In this document: one piece after another, positions 1 to 8,244 of the stretch | Layout of the letters: the number at the start of each line of letters is the position of its first letter | Numbering within the stretch: the first letter of the stretch is position 1 | Assembly (NCBI GenBank): GCA_028284935.1 | Contig: JANQQQ010000033.1 | Span: 62,001 to 126,000, forward strand | From: Croceivirga sp. | Lineage (GTDB): Bacteria; Bacteroidota; Bacteroidia; Flavobacteriales; Flavobacteriaceae | Length of the DNA stretch: 64,000 nucleotides | Reading direction: 5' to 3' | The notes under the pieces: generated by a model | What the model was told of the DNA's origin: nothing | Database searches by the model: none | The model's input: the letters and a program-made list of their open reading frames with translations, nothing else | Program-made: the position numbers and the translations under genes

Positions 1-767
1 CGCCCTTGTTTTGGCTTCCTGCGCGACTCATCTTCGGTCTGTTCCGACCAAAAAAACAAATTTTGGGGCATGAGCTGTCGGGAACTGTTGAGGCTATTGG
101 AAGTCAAGTGACGAAGTTCCAAGTAGGCGATGCGGTGTTAGGGACCACCACGATGCTCCGTTCAGGCTCCCATGCCCAATACGTTTGTCTTCCTGAAACC
201 TGGAAGCAGGGCGTGGTCCTTCATAAACCCAAGGAATTATCCTTTAAAGAGGCCGCTGCCCTTCCCGTAGGTGGAATGACGGCCCTGTTCCTTTTAAAAA
301 AGGCTGGGCTAAAAAAAGGGATGGACGTGCTTGTTTATGGCGCTTCTGGAAGTGTGGGCAGTTATGCCCTTCAAATCGCCAAAGCCTATGGTGCCCAGGT
401 GACTACCGTATCCAGTGGGGCCAACTTTGATATGCTCCAATCGCTGGGGGCCGATACCATGCTCGATTATAAAAAGGAAGACTACACGAAAAAAGACCGC
501 ACCTACGACATCGTGTTTGACGCCGTAGGAAAAACCTCAAAATCCAAAGCCAAAAAGGTGTTAAAACCGGGTGGCGCTTTCGTTTCCATCACATCCATTA
601 CCGCTGAAAAAAGGGAACAGCTCCAAGAAGTGGTCAACTTGACCGTAAGCGGTAAAATAAAACCTTTTATTGACAAGAAATTCCCTTTGGATGCCATTGT
701 TGCGGCCCATACCTATGTGGAAACCGGTAGGAAACGGGGGAACGTGGTAATCACCATGGCGAACTAG
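1..767 (+). CDS. NAD(P)-dependent alcohol dehydrogenase / quinone oxidoreductase (MDR), 5'-truncated
   Basis: Medium-chain dehydrogenase/reductase that would reduce or oxidise a carbonyl or quinone substrate with NAD(P)H in the cytoplasm. The reading frame is open to the first base of the window (codons for P-L-F-W precede the first possible start, a TTG at 6), so the real start and roughly the first 50 residues lie outside. Visible are the GroES-like part (GHELSGTVEAIG, VGDAVLG) and the Rossmann dinucleotide motif YGASGSVGSYALQIAKAYGA. No structural-zinc cysteine cluster is seen, which fits zinc-independent quinone-oxidoreductase-type members. The substrate cannot be told from sequence. The gene ends 88 bp before a TPR regulator on the same strand. 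Confidence 0.9.
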   Translation, partial: PLFWLPARLIFGLFRPKKQILGHELSGTVEAIGSQVTKFQVGDAVLGTTTMLRSGSHAQYVCLPETWKQGVVLHKPKELSFKEAAALPVGGMTALFLLKKAGLKKGMDVLVYGASGSVGSYALQIAKAYGAQVTTVSSGANFDMLQSLGADTMLDYKKEDYTKKDRTYDIVFDAVGKTSKSKAKKVLKPGGAFVSITSITAEKREQLQEVVNLTVSGKIKPFIDKKFPLDAIVAAHTYVETGRKRGNVVITMAN

Positions 768-855
768 GGAGCAGTAGGCTACCCAAAATGCTACTTTTCC
801 TTTAAGTACTTGATATTCCATAAGATATTTTATTTTTAATGGTAAATCAACCAAA

Positions 856-2619
856 TTGAAGCGATATTTTACGGTATTGGGGCTTTTGCTATTTACCATT
901 GGGCAACTTCAAGGACAGTCCAATGTGCAGGACAGCTTGCTACTCAAATTCAATAGTACTGTCGAAGCCGATTCCATTCGTTTTGAAGCCGGTCAGGCCC
1001 TAGCCCGATTTAACATGCGTTTTGGTCCCGATAGCTCAAGGTCCACCGGGAATAAACTATTATCCTTTGCACAACATACTGGAAATAAAGCTTGGGAAGC
1101 CGATGCCATCAAATGGATTGGTATAACACACGCACAGCAAGGGCAATATGCGGAGGCGCGGGACTTTTTTTTGAGAAACTATGAATTGGTACAAGAGCTT
1201 GGTGATGACCGTGCCATAGCCATTATCCTGGGAAACATTGGTACCGTGTTTTATGAAATGGGCAACTATCCCCAAGCTCAGGACTACATTTTAAAATCAT
1301 TGAAGTTAGCGGAAAAAATCAATGATGGCCCTACCATTTCCCGTGCACTGAATAATTTGGGCAACGTCCATAATGACTTAAAGGATTTTGATACTTCTTT
1401 GAACTACTATCAGAAAAGTTTGAGCATCAAAGAGAAAATGGGACTCAAGGAAAGTTTGCCCCATGTACATAATAATATTGGCCTCATCCACTCCTATCAG
1501 CAAAAGCATGATTTGGCTATTGCCAGTTTTAATGAAAGTGTCCGAATAGCAATAGAAGTAAGTGACCCTATTTCCGAGGCTAGGGGGTATTCCAATTTGG
1601 GAGCGGAATACAGCAAAATAAAAAACTACGAAAAGGCTTTGGAACTGCACGATAAAGCCGTTGCCTTAAAGACAAAACTGAACGACCGGGATGGTTTGGC
1701 CTCTACCCTAGTCTATCGTGGTCGCACGTATTTACGAACCGGACAATGGGCCAATGCCCGGGAAGACTGTTTAAGGGGAAAAAACATATCTGAGACCACT
1801 GGGCACAGTCTGCTGTTACAAGAAGCATGTTCCTGTTTAAGTCAGGCCTATAAAAACCTAGGGAACTACAGCGCTTCTTTGGCCTATCATGAACGTTTTT
1901 CCCAACTTAAGGATACACTGTTCAATGCCGAACGCACCCAAGAGATCACCCGAGCCGAAATGAACTACGCCTTTGAAAAGAAACAATTGGCCGATAGCAT
2001 TAATTTTCACAAGCAGCAAGCTGCACAACAGGTGGCCTACGAACGGCAGTTGAACAAGCAGAACACCAAGTTTTACATATTGCTAATTGTCAGTCTGGCA
2101 GTTATAGGGTTTTTGACTTTTTTGTACTATAAATACCGTCAAAACCTAAAACTGAAAAAAGTGGAGAACCAATTGTTGAACACGGAGATTGAGTTCAAGA
2201 AAAAGGATCTGACCACCATGGCGGTCAATATCTCCAATAATCAGGAATGGGCTGAATCCTTGGGTGAGCGATTGAATTCCCTTAAAGCAGCCACTGGGCG
2301 TAAGCGCCAAAAGGAACTGGAATTATTGGAAGAAGAAATCAAGAACAAGATTTGGGTGAACAAGGACAGTGACGATTTTTATAAAAAAGTGGACGAGTTA
2401 AGCAGTTCGTTCTACGCCCGGCTGAACGATAGGTTTGACGGACTGACCAAAACCGAGGTTCGCCTTTGTTCGTTCATCAAACTTAATTTGAATACCAAGC
2501 AGATTGCGACCCTTCAAAACATCAATCCCTCATCCGTAAAAATGAGTCGAAATCGGCTCAGAAAAAAACTCCATCTTACTCCAGAAGATGATTTATCCGC
2601 TTTTTTACAGACCTTGTAG
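856..2619 (+). CDS. TPR-repeat membrane regulator with C-terminal LuxR-like HTH
   Basis: Bacteroidetes-type TPR sensor. An N-terminal signal sequence (residues 1-20, ending near GQLQG) is followed by an array of about seven tetratricopeptide repeats (about 75-360; e.g. GNIGTVFYEMGNYPQAQDY). A coiled-coil stretch, one transmembrane helix (406-425, FYILLIVSLAVIGFLTFLYY), a second coiled coil and a cytoplasmic helix-turn-helix (about 530-587, LTKTEVRLCSFIKLNLNTKQ) complete it. The family is thought to sense through the TPRs and act on DNA or on a partner response regulator. The start is a TTG at 856: the ATG at 839 is out of frame, and the TTG places a good signal peptide at the N-terminus. It lies directly upstream of mddA and its repeat-bearing promoter, so it is a candidate regulator of that gene; this is inference. 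Confidence 0.85.
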   Translation: MKRYFTVLGLLLFTIGQLQGQSNVQDSLLLKFNSTVEADSIRFEAGQALARFNMRFGPDSSRSTGNKLLSFAQHTGNKAWEADAIKWIGITHAQQGQYAEARDFFLRNYELVQELGDDRAIAIILGNIGTVFYEMGNYPQAQDYILKSLKLAEKINDGPTISRALNNLGNVHNDLKDFDTSLNYYQKSLSIKEKMGLKESLPHVHNNIGLIHSYQQKHDLAIASFNESVRIAIEVSDPISEARGYSNLGAEYSKIKNYEKALELHDKAVALKTKLNDRDGLASTLVYRGRTYLRTGQWANAREDCLRGKNISETTGHSLLLQEACSCLSQAYKNLGNYSASLAYHERFSQLKDTLFNAERTQEITRAEMNYAFEKKQLADSINFHKQQAAQQVAYERQLNKQNTKFYILLIVSLAVIGFLTFLYYKYRQNLKLKKVENQLLNTEIEFKKKDLTTMAVNISNNQEWAESLGERLNSLKAATGRKRQKELELLEEEIKNKIWVNKDSDDFYKKVDELSSSFYARLNDRFDGLTKTEVRLCSFIKLNLNTKQIATLQNINPSSVKMSRNRLRKKLHLTPEDDLSAFLQTL

Positions 2620-2675
2620 TTGTTTTTTACAATATATTGATCATGAATATTTTACGAAATAAAAAACACATTTTG

Positions 2676-2740
2676 TAACCCATTTGTAATCCCCTGATAT
2701 CCCTAAGGTAACCCATTTGTAATCCTCTAATATTCTTAGG
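2676..2740. repeat. Tandem 33-bp direct repeat upstream of mddA (candidate operator)
   Basis: Two copies lie end to end, at 2676-2708 and 2709-2740. They share an identical 17-bp block (TAACCCATTTGTAATCC) and a diverged tail (CTGATATCCCTAAGG versus CTAATATTCTTAGG). The heptamer TTTGTAA occurs at 2672, 2683 and 2716, spacings of 11 and 33 bp, so all three face the same side of the helix. The block ends 17 bp before a TAnnTTTG box, where an activator would sit. Confidence 0.75.
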
Positions 2741-2757
2741 AAGGCCCTCTTCATGTC

Positions 2758-2765
2758 TACGTTTG
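2758..2765 (+). promoter_or_regulatory. Candidate -7 box (TACGTTTG) for mddA
   Basis: An exact match to the Bacteroidota -7 consensus TAnnTTTG, 25 bp before the mddA ATG. No good -33 TTG lies 19-21 bp upstream; that position falls in the end of the tandem repeat. This fits an activator-dependent promoter. Confidence 0.6.
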
Positions 2766-2790
2766 TCCCGAATTTAAAAATCGAAAAGTC

Positions 2791-3567
2791 ATGAAGAAAA
2801 TTTTAATGTTTACCTATTCCATCGTTGCGTATTTGATCGCATTCGCATCCATCCTCTTTTGGATTGCTTCGGTGGGCAACTTGATTCCAGAAATGGGAAT
2901 CGACCAAGAACCTCAAGTGTCCCTTGTTTGGGCCCTATTGAACAACCTATTGCTGATTTCCCTTTTTGGGGTACAGCACAGTGTGATGGCCAGAAAATGG
3001 TTTAAGGACCTCTTTGCACAGTATTTTCCCAGACCTATTGAACGAAGTACTTTTGTTCTAGCTTCGGGGCTTTTGCTTTTCAACCTGGTATATAACTGGC
3101 AGCCCATCGGGGGACAGCTTTGGTTGGTGGAAACGGGCAGCGTTCTTTACTATGTACTGTACGGCCTTTTCTTCGCCGGTTGGGCCATACTCTTTATCAG
3201 TTCGTTCCTTATCAACCATTTTGACCTTTTTGGACTTCGCCAGACCTTTTTGGAGCTGATGAACAAGCCATACACCCAATTGAAGTTTAGGATTACGCTA
3301 TTCTACAAATACGTACGTCACCCGCTCTATTTTGGGATGCTCCTGGGCATGTGGGCTACGCCCAATATGACGGCGACGCATCTGGTCTTTGCCATTGCCA
3401 TAACAACTTACGTAATCATTGGAACCTTGTTCGAAGAGAAAGACCTCATGGCTGAGTTTGGGGATACCTATAAAGACTACAAGTCCAAAAAGCCCATGCT
3501 CATTCCCTTTACAAAGTGGAGTAGAAAGACTAAGGGTCTTCCCGCTCTAAAACAGGAACTGAAGTAA
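2791..3567 (+). CDS. mddA: Methanethiol S-methyltransferase (MddA-like), membrane-bound
   Basis: Predicted to methylate methanethiol to dimethylsulfide using S-adenosylmethionine at the inner membrane. The 258-residue protein has five or six hydrophobic helices and the NnrU/isoprenylcysteine-methyltransferase fold. It carries the SAM-binding signature YVRHPLYFG (R176-H-P) and a C-terminal EEKDLMAEFGDTYKDY segment, as in known MddA proteins. The length is normal. The start is an ATG after an A-rich leader with no Shine-Dalgarno. It is followed by a very short ORF and an acyl-CoA-dehydrogenase-like gene on the same strand. Function is assigned by family resemblance; a related thiol or isoprenylcysteine methyltransferase activity is possible. 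Confidence 0.82.
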   Translation: MKKILMFTYSIVAYLIAFASILFWIASVGNLIPEMGIDQEPQVSLVWALLNNLLLISLFGVQHSVMARKWFKDLFAQYFPRPIERSTFVLASGLLLFNLVYNWQPIGGQLWLVETGSVLYYVLYGLFFAGWAILFISSFLINHFDLFGLRQTFLELMNKPYTQLKFRITLFYKYVRHPLYFGMLLGMWATPNMTATHLVFAIAITTYVIIGTLFEEKDLMAEFGDTYKDYKSKKPMLIPFTKWSRKTKGLPALKQELK

Positions 3568-3607
3568 ATCTCCTCTAGCATCATCAAAAAACAAAAACAA
3601 TCAAATC

Positions 3608-3721
3608 ATGAAAACAAAATCATATTACAAAAGACCAATGTTCTTTGGATGGTATTCCATCAATTACGATCAGGGAACCAACCAAACGGAAACAGCCGAA
3701 CAAAAAAAAACCAGAGTATAA
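3608..3721 (+). CDS. Small ORF, 37 residues, between mddA and the ACAD-like gene
   Basis: An ATG-to-TAA frame encoding MKTKSYYKRPMFFGWYSI followed by a polar tail rich in Gln, Thr and Lys. It lies 40 bp behind mddA and 36 bp ahead of the acyl-CoA-dehydrogenase-like gene. Its leader (AAACAATCAAATC) is A-rich like those of neighbouring genes. No family is recognised. The aromatic, basic N-terminus could associate with membrane, but this is speculation. It may be a real small protein of the operon or a chance frame. Confidence 0.4.
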   Translation: MKTKSYYKRPMFFGWYSINYDQGTNQTETAEQKKTRV

Positions 3722-3757
3722 TTTCAACAACCTAGATAGTACAACAAAACAATACTA

Positions 3758-4879
3758 ATGGAAACTATAGCAATAGATACACCCAATTGGGTGGAAAAAA
3801 CGGCCCATGTGGCAAAAACGTTCACAGAAAATGCCGCAAGCCAAGATACCAAAGGAGAATTTGTTTATAGGAATTACGACCTATTAAAGGCAAACGAATA
3901 CTTTTCGTTACTGGTTCCCAAAGAACTGGGAGGCGCTGGTCTGAAATATTCCGAGGTATGCAACACAATCAGAACCATAGGAAACCATTGTGGTTCCACC
4001 GCCCTAGCCTTTTCAATGCACCAGCATTTAATGGCTGCAACAGCATGGAAATACAAGCACAAAGGGGAAGGTGCCCCACTTTTGACCAATGTGGCCGATA
4101 ACCAGCTCGTTTTAGTAAGCACAGGGGCACGGGATTGGTTGGGTTCCAATGGTAGCATGGAAAAGGTGGATGGAGGGTATTTGGTCAGTGCCAAAAAGGC
4201 CTTTGCCAGTCAATCTGCAGTTGGCGATATTTTGGTCACCTCCGCGCCCTACCTAAACGAAAAAAAGCAATGGAAGGTACTCCATTTTGGCGTTCCCTTT
4301 ACCTCAGAAGGGGTTAGCGTATTGGACAATTGGGATGTTATGGGCATGCGGGCCACCGGTTCACAAACCGTAGTACTGGACAACGTTTATGTACCTGATA
4401 GCGCCATTGCGTTAGAGCGCGAAAAGGACGAGTTCCACCCTGTTTGGAATGTGGTACTTACGGTGGCCATGCCCCTAATCATGTCAGCCTATGTTGGCAT
4501 TGCCGAACGGGCGAGAGCAATAGCTTTGGACCATGCTTCCAATACCAAGGATCAAGGTCATGTTCCCTATCTATTGGGAAAACTGAACAATGCATGGATG
4601 TCGGCACTAATACAATGGCAGAGCATGTATGCCAGGACCAATGAACTGGAGTTTAAACCAAACAAATGCGTCTCCGCAGAAATTCTCAGTCTAAAAACCA
4701 ATGTGGCGGAAGCCTGCCGGGAAAGCGTTGCCTTGGCCATCGAATTGGTTGGAGGTCGTAGCTTTTATGTGAAGAACGAATTGGAACGCCTGTTTAGGGA
4801 TGTACAGGCCAGTCAATTTCACCCACTTCCCAAATGGGAACAGTACCGGTTTACGGCATCCACGCTAATCGATCATTAG
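3758..4879 (+). CDS. Acyl-CoA-dehydrogenase-family flavoprotein
   Basis: A 373-residue protein of the acyl-CoA dehydrogenase fold: N-terminal helical domain (1-115, LVPKELGGAGL), central beta domain (116-225, DNWDVMGMRATGSQTVVLDN) and C-terminal helical domain. The usual catalytic glutamate region is not obvious. The C-terminus reads RDVQASQFHPLPKWEQYRF, as in ACAD-like proteins of uncertain substrate. The fold also includes flavin monooxygenases acting on organosulfur compounds (DszC, SfnC types). Given the mddA neighbour an organosulfur role is conceivable, but that is inference from context only. A strong terminator follows 9 bp after the stop. Confidence 0.8.
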   Translation: METIAIDTPNWVEKTAHVAKTFTENAASQDTKGEFVYRNYDLLKANEYFSLLVPKELGGAGLKYSEVCNTIRTIGNHCGSTALAFSMHQHLMAATAWKYKHKGEGAPLLTNVADNQLVLVSTGARDWLGSNGSMEKVDGGYLVSAKKAFASQSAVGDILVTSAPYLNEKKQWKVLHFGVPFTSEGVSVLDNWDVMGMRATGSQTVVLDNVYVPDSAIALEREKDEFHPVWNVVLTVAMPLIMSAYVGIAERARAIALDHASNTKDQGHVPYLLGKLNNAWMSALIQWQSMYARTNELEFKPNKCVSAEILSLKTNVAEACRESVALAIELVGGRSFYVKNELERLFRDVQASQFHPLPKWEQYRFTASTLIDH

Positions 4880-4888
4880 CATGAAGGA

Positions 4889-4919
4889 GGGGCATCGAAA
4901 TCGATGCCCCCTTTTTCTT
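4889..4919 (+). terminator. Rho-independent terminator after the ACAD-like gene
   Basis: A perfect 10-bp inverted repeat, GGGGCATCGA / TCGATGCCCC, separated by AA and followed by CTTTTTCTT. It lies 9 bp after the stop codon and closes the mddA operon. Confidence 0.9.
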
Positions 4920-5034
4920 CCTTGCCAACCGAAAAAATACAGTAATCCTTTTTTTCATTGGTTTTGGTTCATTTTAAGGAAAATCAAAAAGGTTATTTTT
5001 ATGATCAAATTGCTATTCTTCCTTTCAAGTAAAC

Positions 5035-6201
5035 ATGGCAAATCCTGTATCAAATAACCACTATGATGTGATTGTAATAGGAGTGGGCAGTATGGGCGCT
5101 TCGGCTTGCTACCATTTGGCCAAGCAAGGCCATAGGGTTTTGGGGCTGGAACAATTTGGCATCACCCATGAATTGGGTTCCCACGCTGGGCAAAGTCGCA
5201 TTATTCGAAAAGCCTATGGGGAAGCCACGGTCTATGTTCCCTTATTGGAGCGGGCCTACCAAAACTGGGCAACGCTCGAGGCTGAAACCGAAACCCAAGT
5301 ATTCTTCAAAACGGGGATGGTGTATTTTGGTACGTCGGATAGCCCTTTTTTACAGACCGTAAAACAATCCTCAAAACAATACAACATTCCCCTTAATCAA
5401 CTAACGGAAGAAGAGTGTCGGAAGAAATATCCGCAGTTTCACCTCCCTCCGGATTTTGAACGATTGGAGGAACCCGATGCCGGATTTCTGACGCCCGAAC
5501 GCTGTATATTGCTCCTCGTTCAGCAAGCCTTGTTCCATGGGACTACCATTAAAACCAGAGAAAAGGTAATCCATTGGAACTACCATAAAGGAAACGTTAC
5601 CGTGACCACGGACCGTGATATCTACCAAGCCAAAAAATTGGTGGTTACGGCAGGCCCGTGGGCGAAGAAGTTAGTCCCAAAGCTTGCCTCAAAATTAACC
5701 GTTACGCGACAGCCGTTGGCTTGGGTACAACCCAAAAAATGGACGGCCTTTGCTATGGAAAAATTTCCTTGTTGGTTGATTCGAAACGATGACCATGATT
5801 TTTATGGATTCCCTATTGTACCCGTTGGCCAGTTTGGTGGCCCTTTAGGTCTGAAATTGGGCATGCACCATCCAGGGGGTGAGCCTACCGACCCTGACAA
5901 AGTGGACAGAACTCCAAGGGCTAAGGACGAACATGCATTAATTCAATTTTTAAATGAATTTATTCCAGATGGATATCAAAACACCTTGGTAATGAAGACC
6001 TGTCTTTATACCAAAACCGAAGATGAGCACTTTATCGTGGATTTTCTACCTGGTTATGACAAGGATGTGGTCTTTGCCACTGGTTTTAGTGGACATGGCT
6101 TTAAATTCGTGAGTGTCATTGGGGAGGTGTTGGCCGACCTTATCAATGCAGGTTCCACAAATTTTCGGATTGATTTTTTACGTATCGATCGATTTGATTA
6201 A
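5035..6201 (+). CDS. solA: N-methyl-L-tryptophan oxidase / sarcosine oxidase-type FAD enzyme
   Basis: Oxidative demethylase of N-methyl amino acids of the monomeric sarcosine oxidase family, producing formaldehyde and hydrogen peroxide. The 388-residue length is typical. Residues 11-21 contain the FAD dinucleotide motif (VIVIGVGSMGA). Cys323 in MKTCLYTKTEDEHFIVD matches the cysteine that binds FAD covalently in this family. GFSGHGFKFVSVIGE near the C-terminus is the expected FAD-contact segment. There is no signal peptide, so it is cytoplasmic. It stands alone between a terminator and a convergent gene. Substrate choice between N-methyltryptophan, sarcosine and other secondary amines is not settled. 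Confidence 0.88.
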   Translation: MANPVSNNHYDVIVIGVGSMGASACYHLAKQGHRVLGLEQFGITHELGSHAGQSRIIRKAYGEATVYVPLLERAYQNWATLEAETETQVFFKTGMVYFGTSDSPFLQTVKQSSKQYNIPLNQLTEEECRKKYPQFHLPPDFERLEEPDAGFLTPERCILLLVQQALFHGTTIKTREKVIHWNYHKGNVTVTTDRDIYQAKKLVVTAGPWAKKLVPKLASKLTVTRQPLAWVQPKKWTAFAMEKFPCWLIRNDDHDFYGFPIVPVGQFGGPLGLKLGMHHPGGEPTDPDKVDRTPRAKDEHALIQFLNEFIPDGYQNTLVMKTCLYTKTEDEHFIVDFLPGYDKDVVFATGFSGHGFKFVSVIGEVLADLINAGSTNFRIDFLRIDRFD

Positions 6202-6237
6202 AATAAGATTCAAACCTCATACCCAATACTAACGAAA

Positions 6238-6265
6238 ACACCCCTCCCAATTCTGGGAGGGGTGT
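6238..6265. terminator. Terminator shared by convergent genes
   Basis: A 12-bp perfect stem (ACACCCCTCCCA / TGGGAGGGGTGT) with an ATTC loop between the solA stop and the minus-strand operon end. The A-rich flank at 6231-6238 gives a T-rich tail on the minus strand, so it serves that operon best. Confidence 0.85.
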
Positions 6266-6286
6266 CCTATTGTTAGAAATGCGCTG

Positions 6287-7123
6287 CTAAGCCTCCACTT
6301 TGGCATTCCAAATGCCAGTTTTGCTGGTTTCTTCCACATACTGTAGAAAATCAACGGGAGGTCTCCCCAGTAATTGTTCCACATCATTGGTCACCACTTG
6401 GTTGGTAGGATTGTCCAAAACTTCAGTAAAAAGGTATTCCATTAACCAAACCACATCTCCAGGTACTCCTTGTTCCTTAAGTGCTGCTACAAATTCCTGC
6501 AAACTAATGGGAATAAATGTCAACTCACGTCCTGTGGCCTCGGCAATGGCTGCAGTAATCTGTTCAAAATTCCATAAGCTTGGTCCCGTTAACTCATACG
6601 TCTTACCTTGGTGATCATCACTGAGCAATAGTTTTACGGCAACGTCGGCCAAGTCGTTGGCGTCTACATAAGGTGCTCCCAAATGTGCCATGGGCAAAGC
6701 AACCACTCCGGCTTGGATGGGGGGCAAGAAAAAGCTCTCGCTAAAATTCTGGTTGAACCAGCTCGCCCTTATAATGGTACTGTTGATCCCCGAATTCAAA
6801 ACAATTTGCTCACAACGTTCGGCTTCCACTTCCCCTTTTCCTGATAGCAGAACCAACTTGTTTACACCTTTTTCCTTAGCTACTTTGGTTAACGCCTCAA
6901 CGGCTTCCTTCGCTCCGGGTACGGCCAGATCCGGTTGATAGGTAATGTACACCTTTTCCATGCCCTCCAATACGGCTGGCCAACCGGCCGGATCATTCCA
7001 GTCAAATGAAGGGGTTGCCCCTCTTGATCCGACCCGCACATGGTGCCCTAGGTCATTCAACCGTTTTACAATTCGTCTTCCCGTTTTTCCTGTTCCTCCC
7101 AATACTAAAATGTTGTTTTTCAT
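6287..7123 (-). CDS. NmrA-family NAD(P)-binding protein (atypical SDR)
   Basis: A cytoplasmic Rossmann protein of the NmrA/quinone-oxidoreductase-2 group. GGTGKTGRRIVKRL at residues 7-20 is the nucleotide-binding motif, and LVLLSGKGEVEAERCEQ resembles other NmrA proteins. The ATG at 7123 is chosen over an upstream TTG at 7132, because MKNNILVLGG is the normal N-terminus. It is the last gene of a three-gene minus-strand operon downstream of an AraC regulator. Likely role is redox sensing or reduction of a small electrophile; the substrate is unknown. Confidence 0.85.
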   Translation of the reverse strand: MKNNILVLGGTGKTGRRIVKRLNDLGHHVRVGSRGATPSFDWNDPAGWPAVLEGMEKVYITYQPDLAVPGAKEAVEALTKVAKEKGVNKLVLLSGKGEVEAERCEQIVLNSGINSTIIRASWFNQNFSESFFLPPIQAGVVALPMAHLGAPYVDANDLADVAVKLLLSDDHQGKTYELTGPSLWNFEQITAAIAEATGRELTFIPISLQEFVAALKEQGVPGDVVWLMEYLFTEVLDNPTNQVVTNDVEQLLGRPPVDFLQYVEETSKTGIWNAKVEA

Positions 7124-7167
7124 GATATTCAATTTTAAATGTGTGTTACTACTTTGTTTTCTTGTTT

Positions 7168-7659
7168 TTATTTGTTGATTCCAGCAATGACCAATAGCGC
7201 AAAGGATATGGTAGCTGCTAGGATCCTAATGATGTGAAAGCGATTCCAGGGCTGTTCAAATCGTTTCCTGAGCCCCTGTACTTGTTCTATGCTGCTGTTG
7301 GCCAAATCGGTTTTGTCCAGCATTTGGTTCAAGGGCACGTTACCTACCACAGTGACTACAACCACACCAAGGAAGTACATACCTATGGCCAAGGTGACCA
7401 ATCTAAAGTGCTCGGGAGAAACTCCCTTGTTCGTAAAAATGGCGGCAAGGCCCACTAGAAATGACCCAAAGAATACCGCAAAGAAGAGCGGGTTCTCAAT
7501 ACTTCTATTCATTTTTTGAAAAGCCTGCAGATAGCTCAGGTCGTCCAATTGTCCAATACCAGGGGTTACGGCGTTGCCCCAGGTGAAACACAGTCCGGCG
7601 GTAAGCCCAATTAATAGTGTTGCCGCGAAAAGGGTTAGATTGCTTGCTGTCATTTCCAT
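7168..7659 (-). CDS. DUF1772 (anthrone-oxygenase-like) membrane protein
   Basis: A 163-residue protein with four hydrophobic helices. The opening GLTAGLCFTWGNAVTPGIGQ is typical of the DUF1772 family, and NVPLNQMLD is a family hallmark in the third segment. The family includes fungal anthrone oxygenases, but bacterial members are uncharacterised. It lies in an operon between a second four-helix protein and the NmrA protein. The start could be the ATG at 7659 or the one at 7653. Confidence 0.8.
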   Translation of the reverse strand: MEMTASNLTLFAATLLIGLTAGLCFTWGNAVTPGIGQLDDLSYLQAFQKMNRSIENPLFFAVFFGSFLVGLAAIFTNKGVSPEHFRLVTLAIGMYFLGVVVVTVVGNVPLNQMLDKTDLANSSIEQVQGLRKRFEQPWNRFHIIRILAATISFALLVIAGINK

Positions 7660-7688
7660 AATTCATTGTTTTGATGATTTTTGATTGA

Positions 7689-8090
7689 TTAAATAAACTC
7701 AGCGGTTCTTTTTACTTTGAGATACCAGTACACTATTGCTATCCCAATGAATAGCAGACCGATTAGCCAAAAGCCAGGGTCTGTGAAAAATTCCAAATGA
7801 CTGCCTCCATTTGGAGCTACCAAAAAAGGCACTGTGATGAGAGCGTCCAGTACTGCTGCTACCAAGAAGAAAGTAAGTCCTACCCAAACTCCCTGGGTCG
7901 TGCTACCACTTTTATAGTAAAGTTTTGCACCAAACCATACCAAGGGTACCACTGCCAGAAACAGTACCAGATTGGCCTGTAGCTGGGCATTTTCAAGTAA
8001 GGGGATAAAAAAGGAACTTACGAAGGCACCGACCCCTAATCCCCAGATGCCCATTCCAATTGTAATTGCTCTAATTTTTTTCATAATCAT
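7689..8090 (-). CDS. Four-helix membrane protein of unknown function
   Basis: About 131-133 residues with four hydrophobic segments (about 5-28, 38-57, 66-92, 105-124) and a short basic tail (KVKRTAEFI). It somewhat resembles small DUF5367-type membrane proteins, but I cannot confirm that. It is the first gene of the operon that starts downstream of the AraC operator, so its expression is probably inducible. The start is the ATG at 8090 or the ATG at 8084 (MKKIRA), the latter the more usual form. Confidence 0.75.
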   Translation of the reverse strand: MIMKKIRAITIGMGIWGLGVGAFVSSFFIPLLENAQLQANLVLFLAVVPLVWFGAKLYYKSGSTTQGVWVGLTFFLVAAVLDALITVPFLVAPNGGSHLEFFTDPGFWLIGLLFIGIAIVYWYLKVKRTAEFI

Positions 8091-8148
8091 TTGCTTTTAT
8101 TAATGCCCATTATGGGCTTTCATGAGGGTTTTGTTTTTAATTATAGTT

Positions 8149-8156
8149 CAAAACTA
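8149..8156 (-). promoter_or_regulatory. Candidate -7 box (TAGTTTTG) of the AraC-controlled operon
   Basis: Read on the minus strand this is TAGTTTTG, a match to TAnnTTTG. It starts 59 bp before the first gene of the operon. There is no -33 TTG at the right distance; instead the tandem operator begins 19 bp upstream, as at activator-dependent promoters. Confidence 0.6.
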
Positions 8157-8174
8157 GAGCAGCCCTCATCAGGG

Positions 8175-8216
8175 GATTTGTTCAAAAAGGAGAATGATTT
8201 GTTCGAAAAGGAGAAA
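8175..8216. promoter_or_regulatory. Tandem 21-bp direct repeat, probable AraC operator
   Basis: Copies at 8175-8195 and 8196-8216 share 19 of 21 bases; each begins GATTTGTTC and ends AAAAGGAGAA plus one variable base. A 21-bp period is two helical turns, the classic spacing for AraC-family half-sites. It lies between the AraC gene and the operon on the same strand, just upstream of a TAnnTTTG box. Confidence 0.75.
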
Positions 8217-8244
8217 CCTTATGACTAGGAGCTAAATAAGGATG

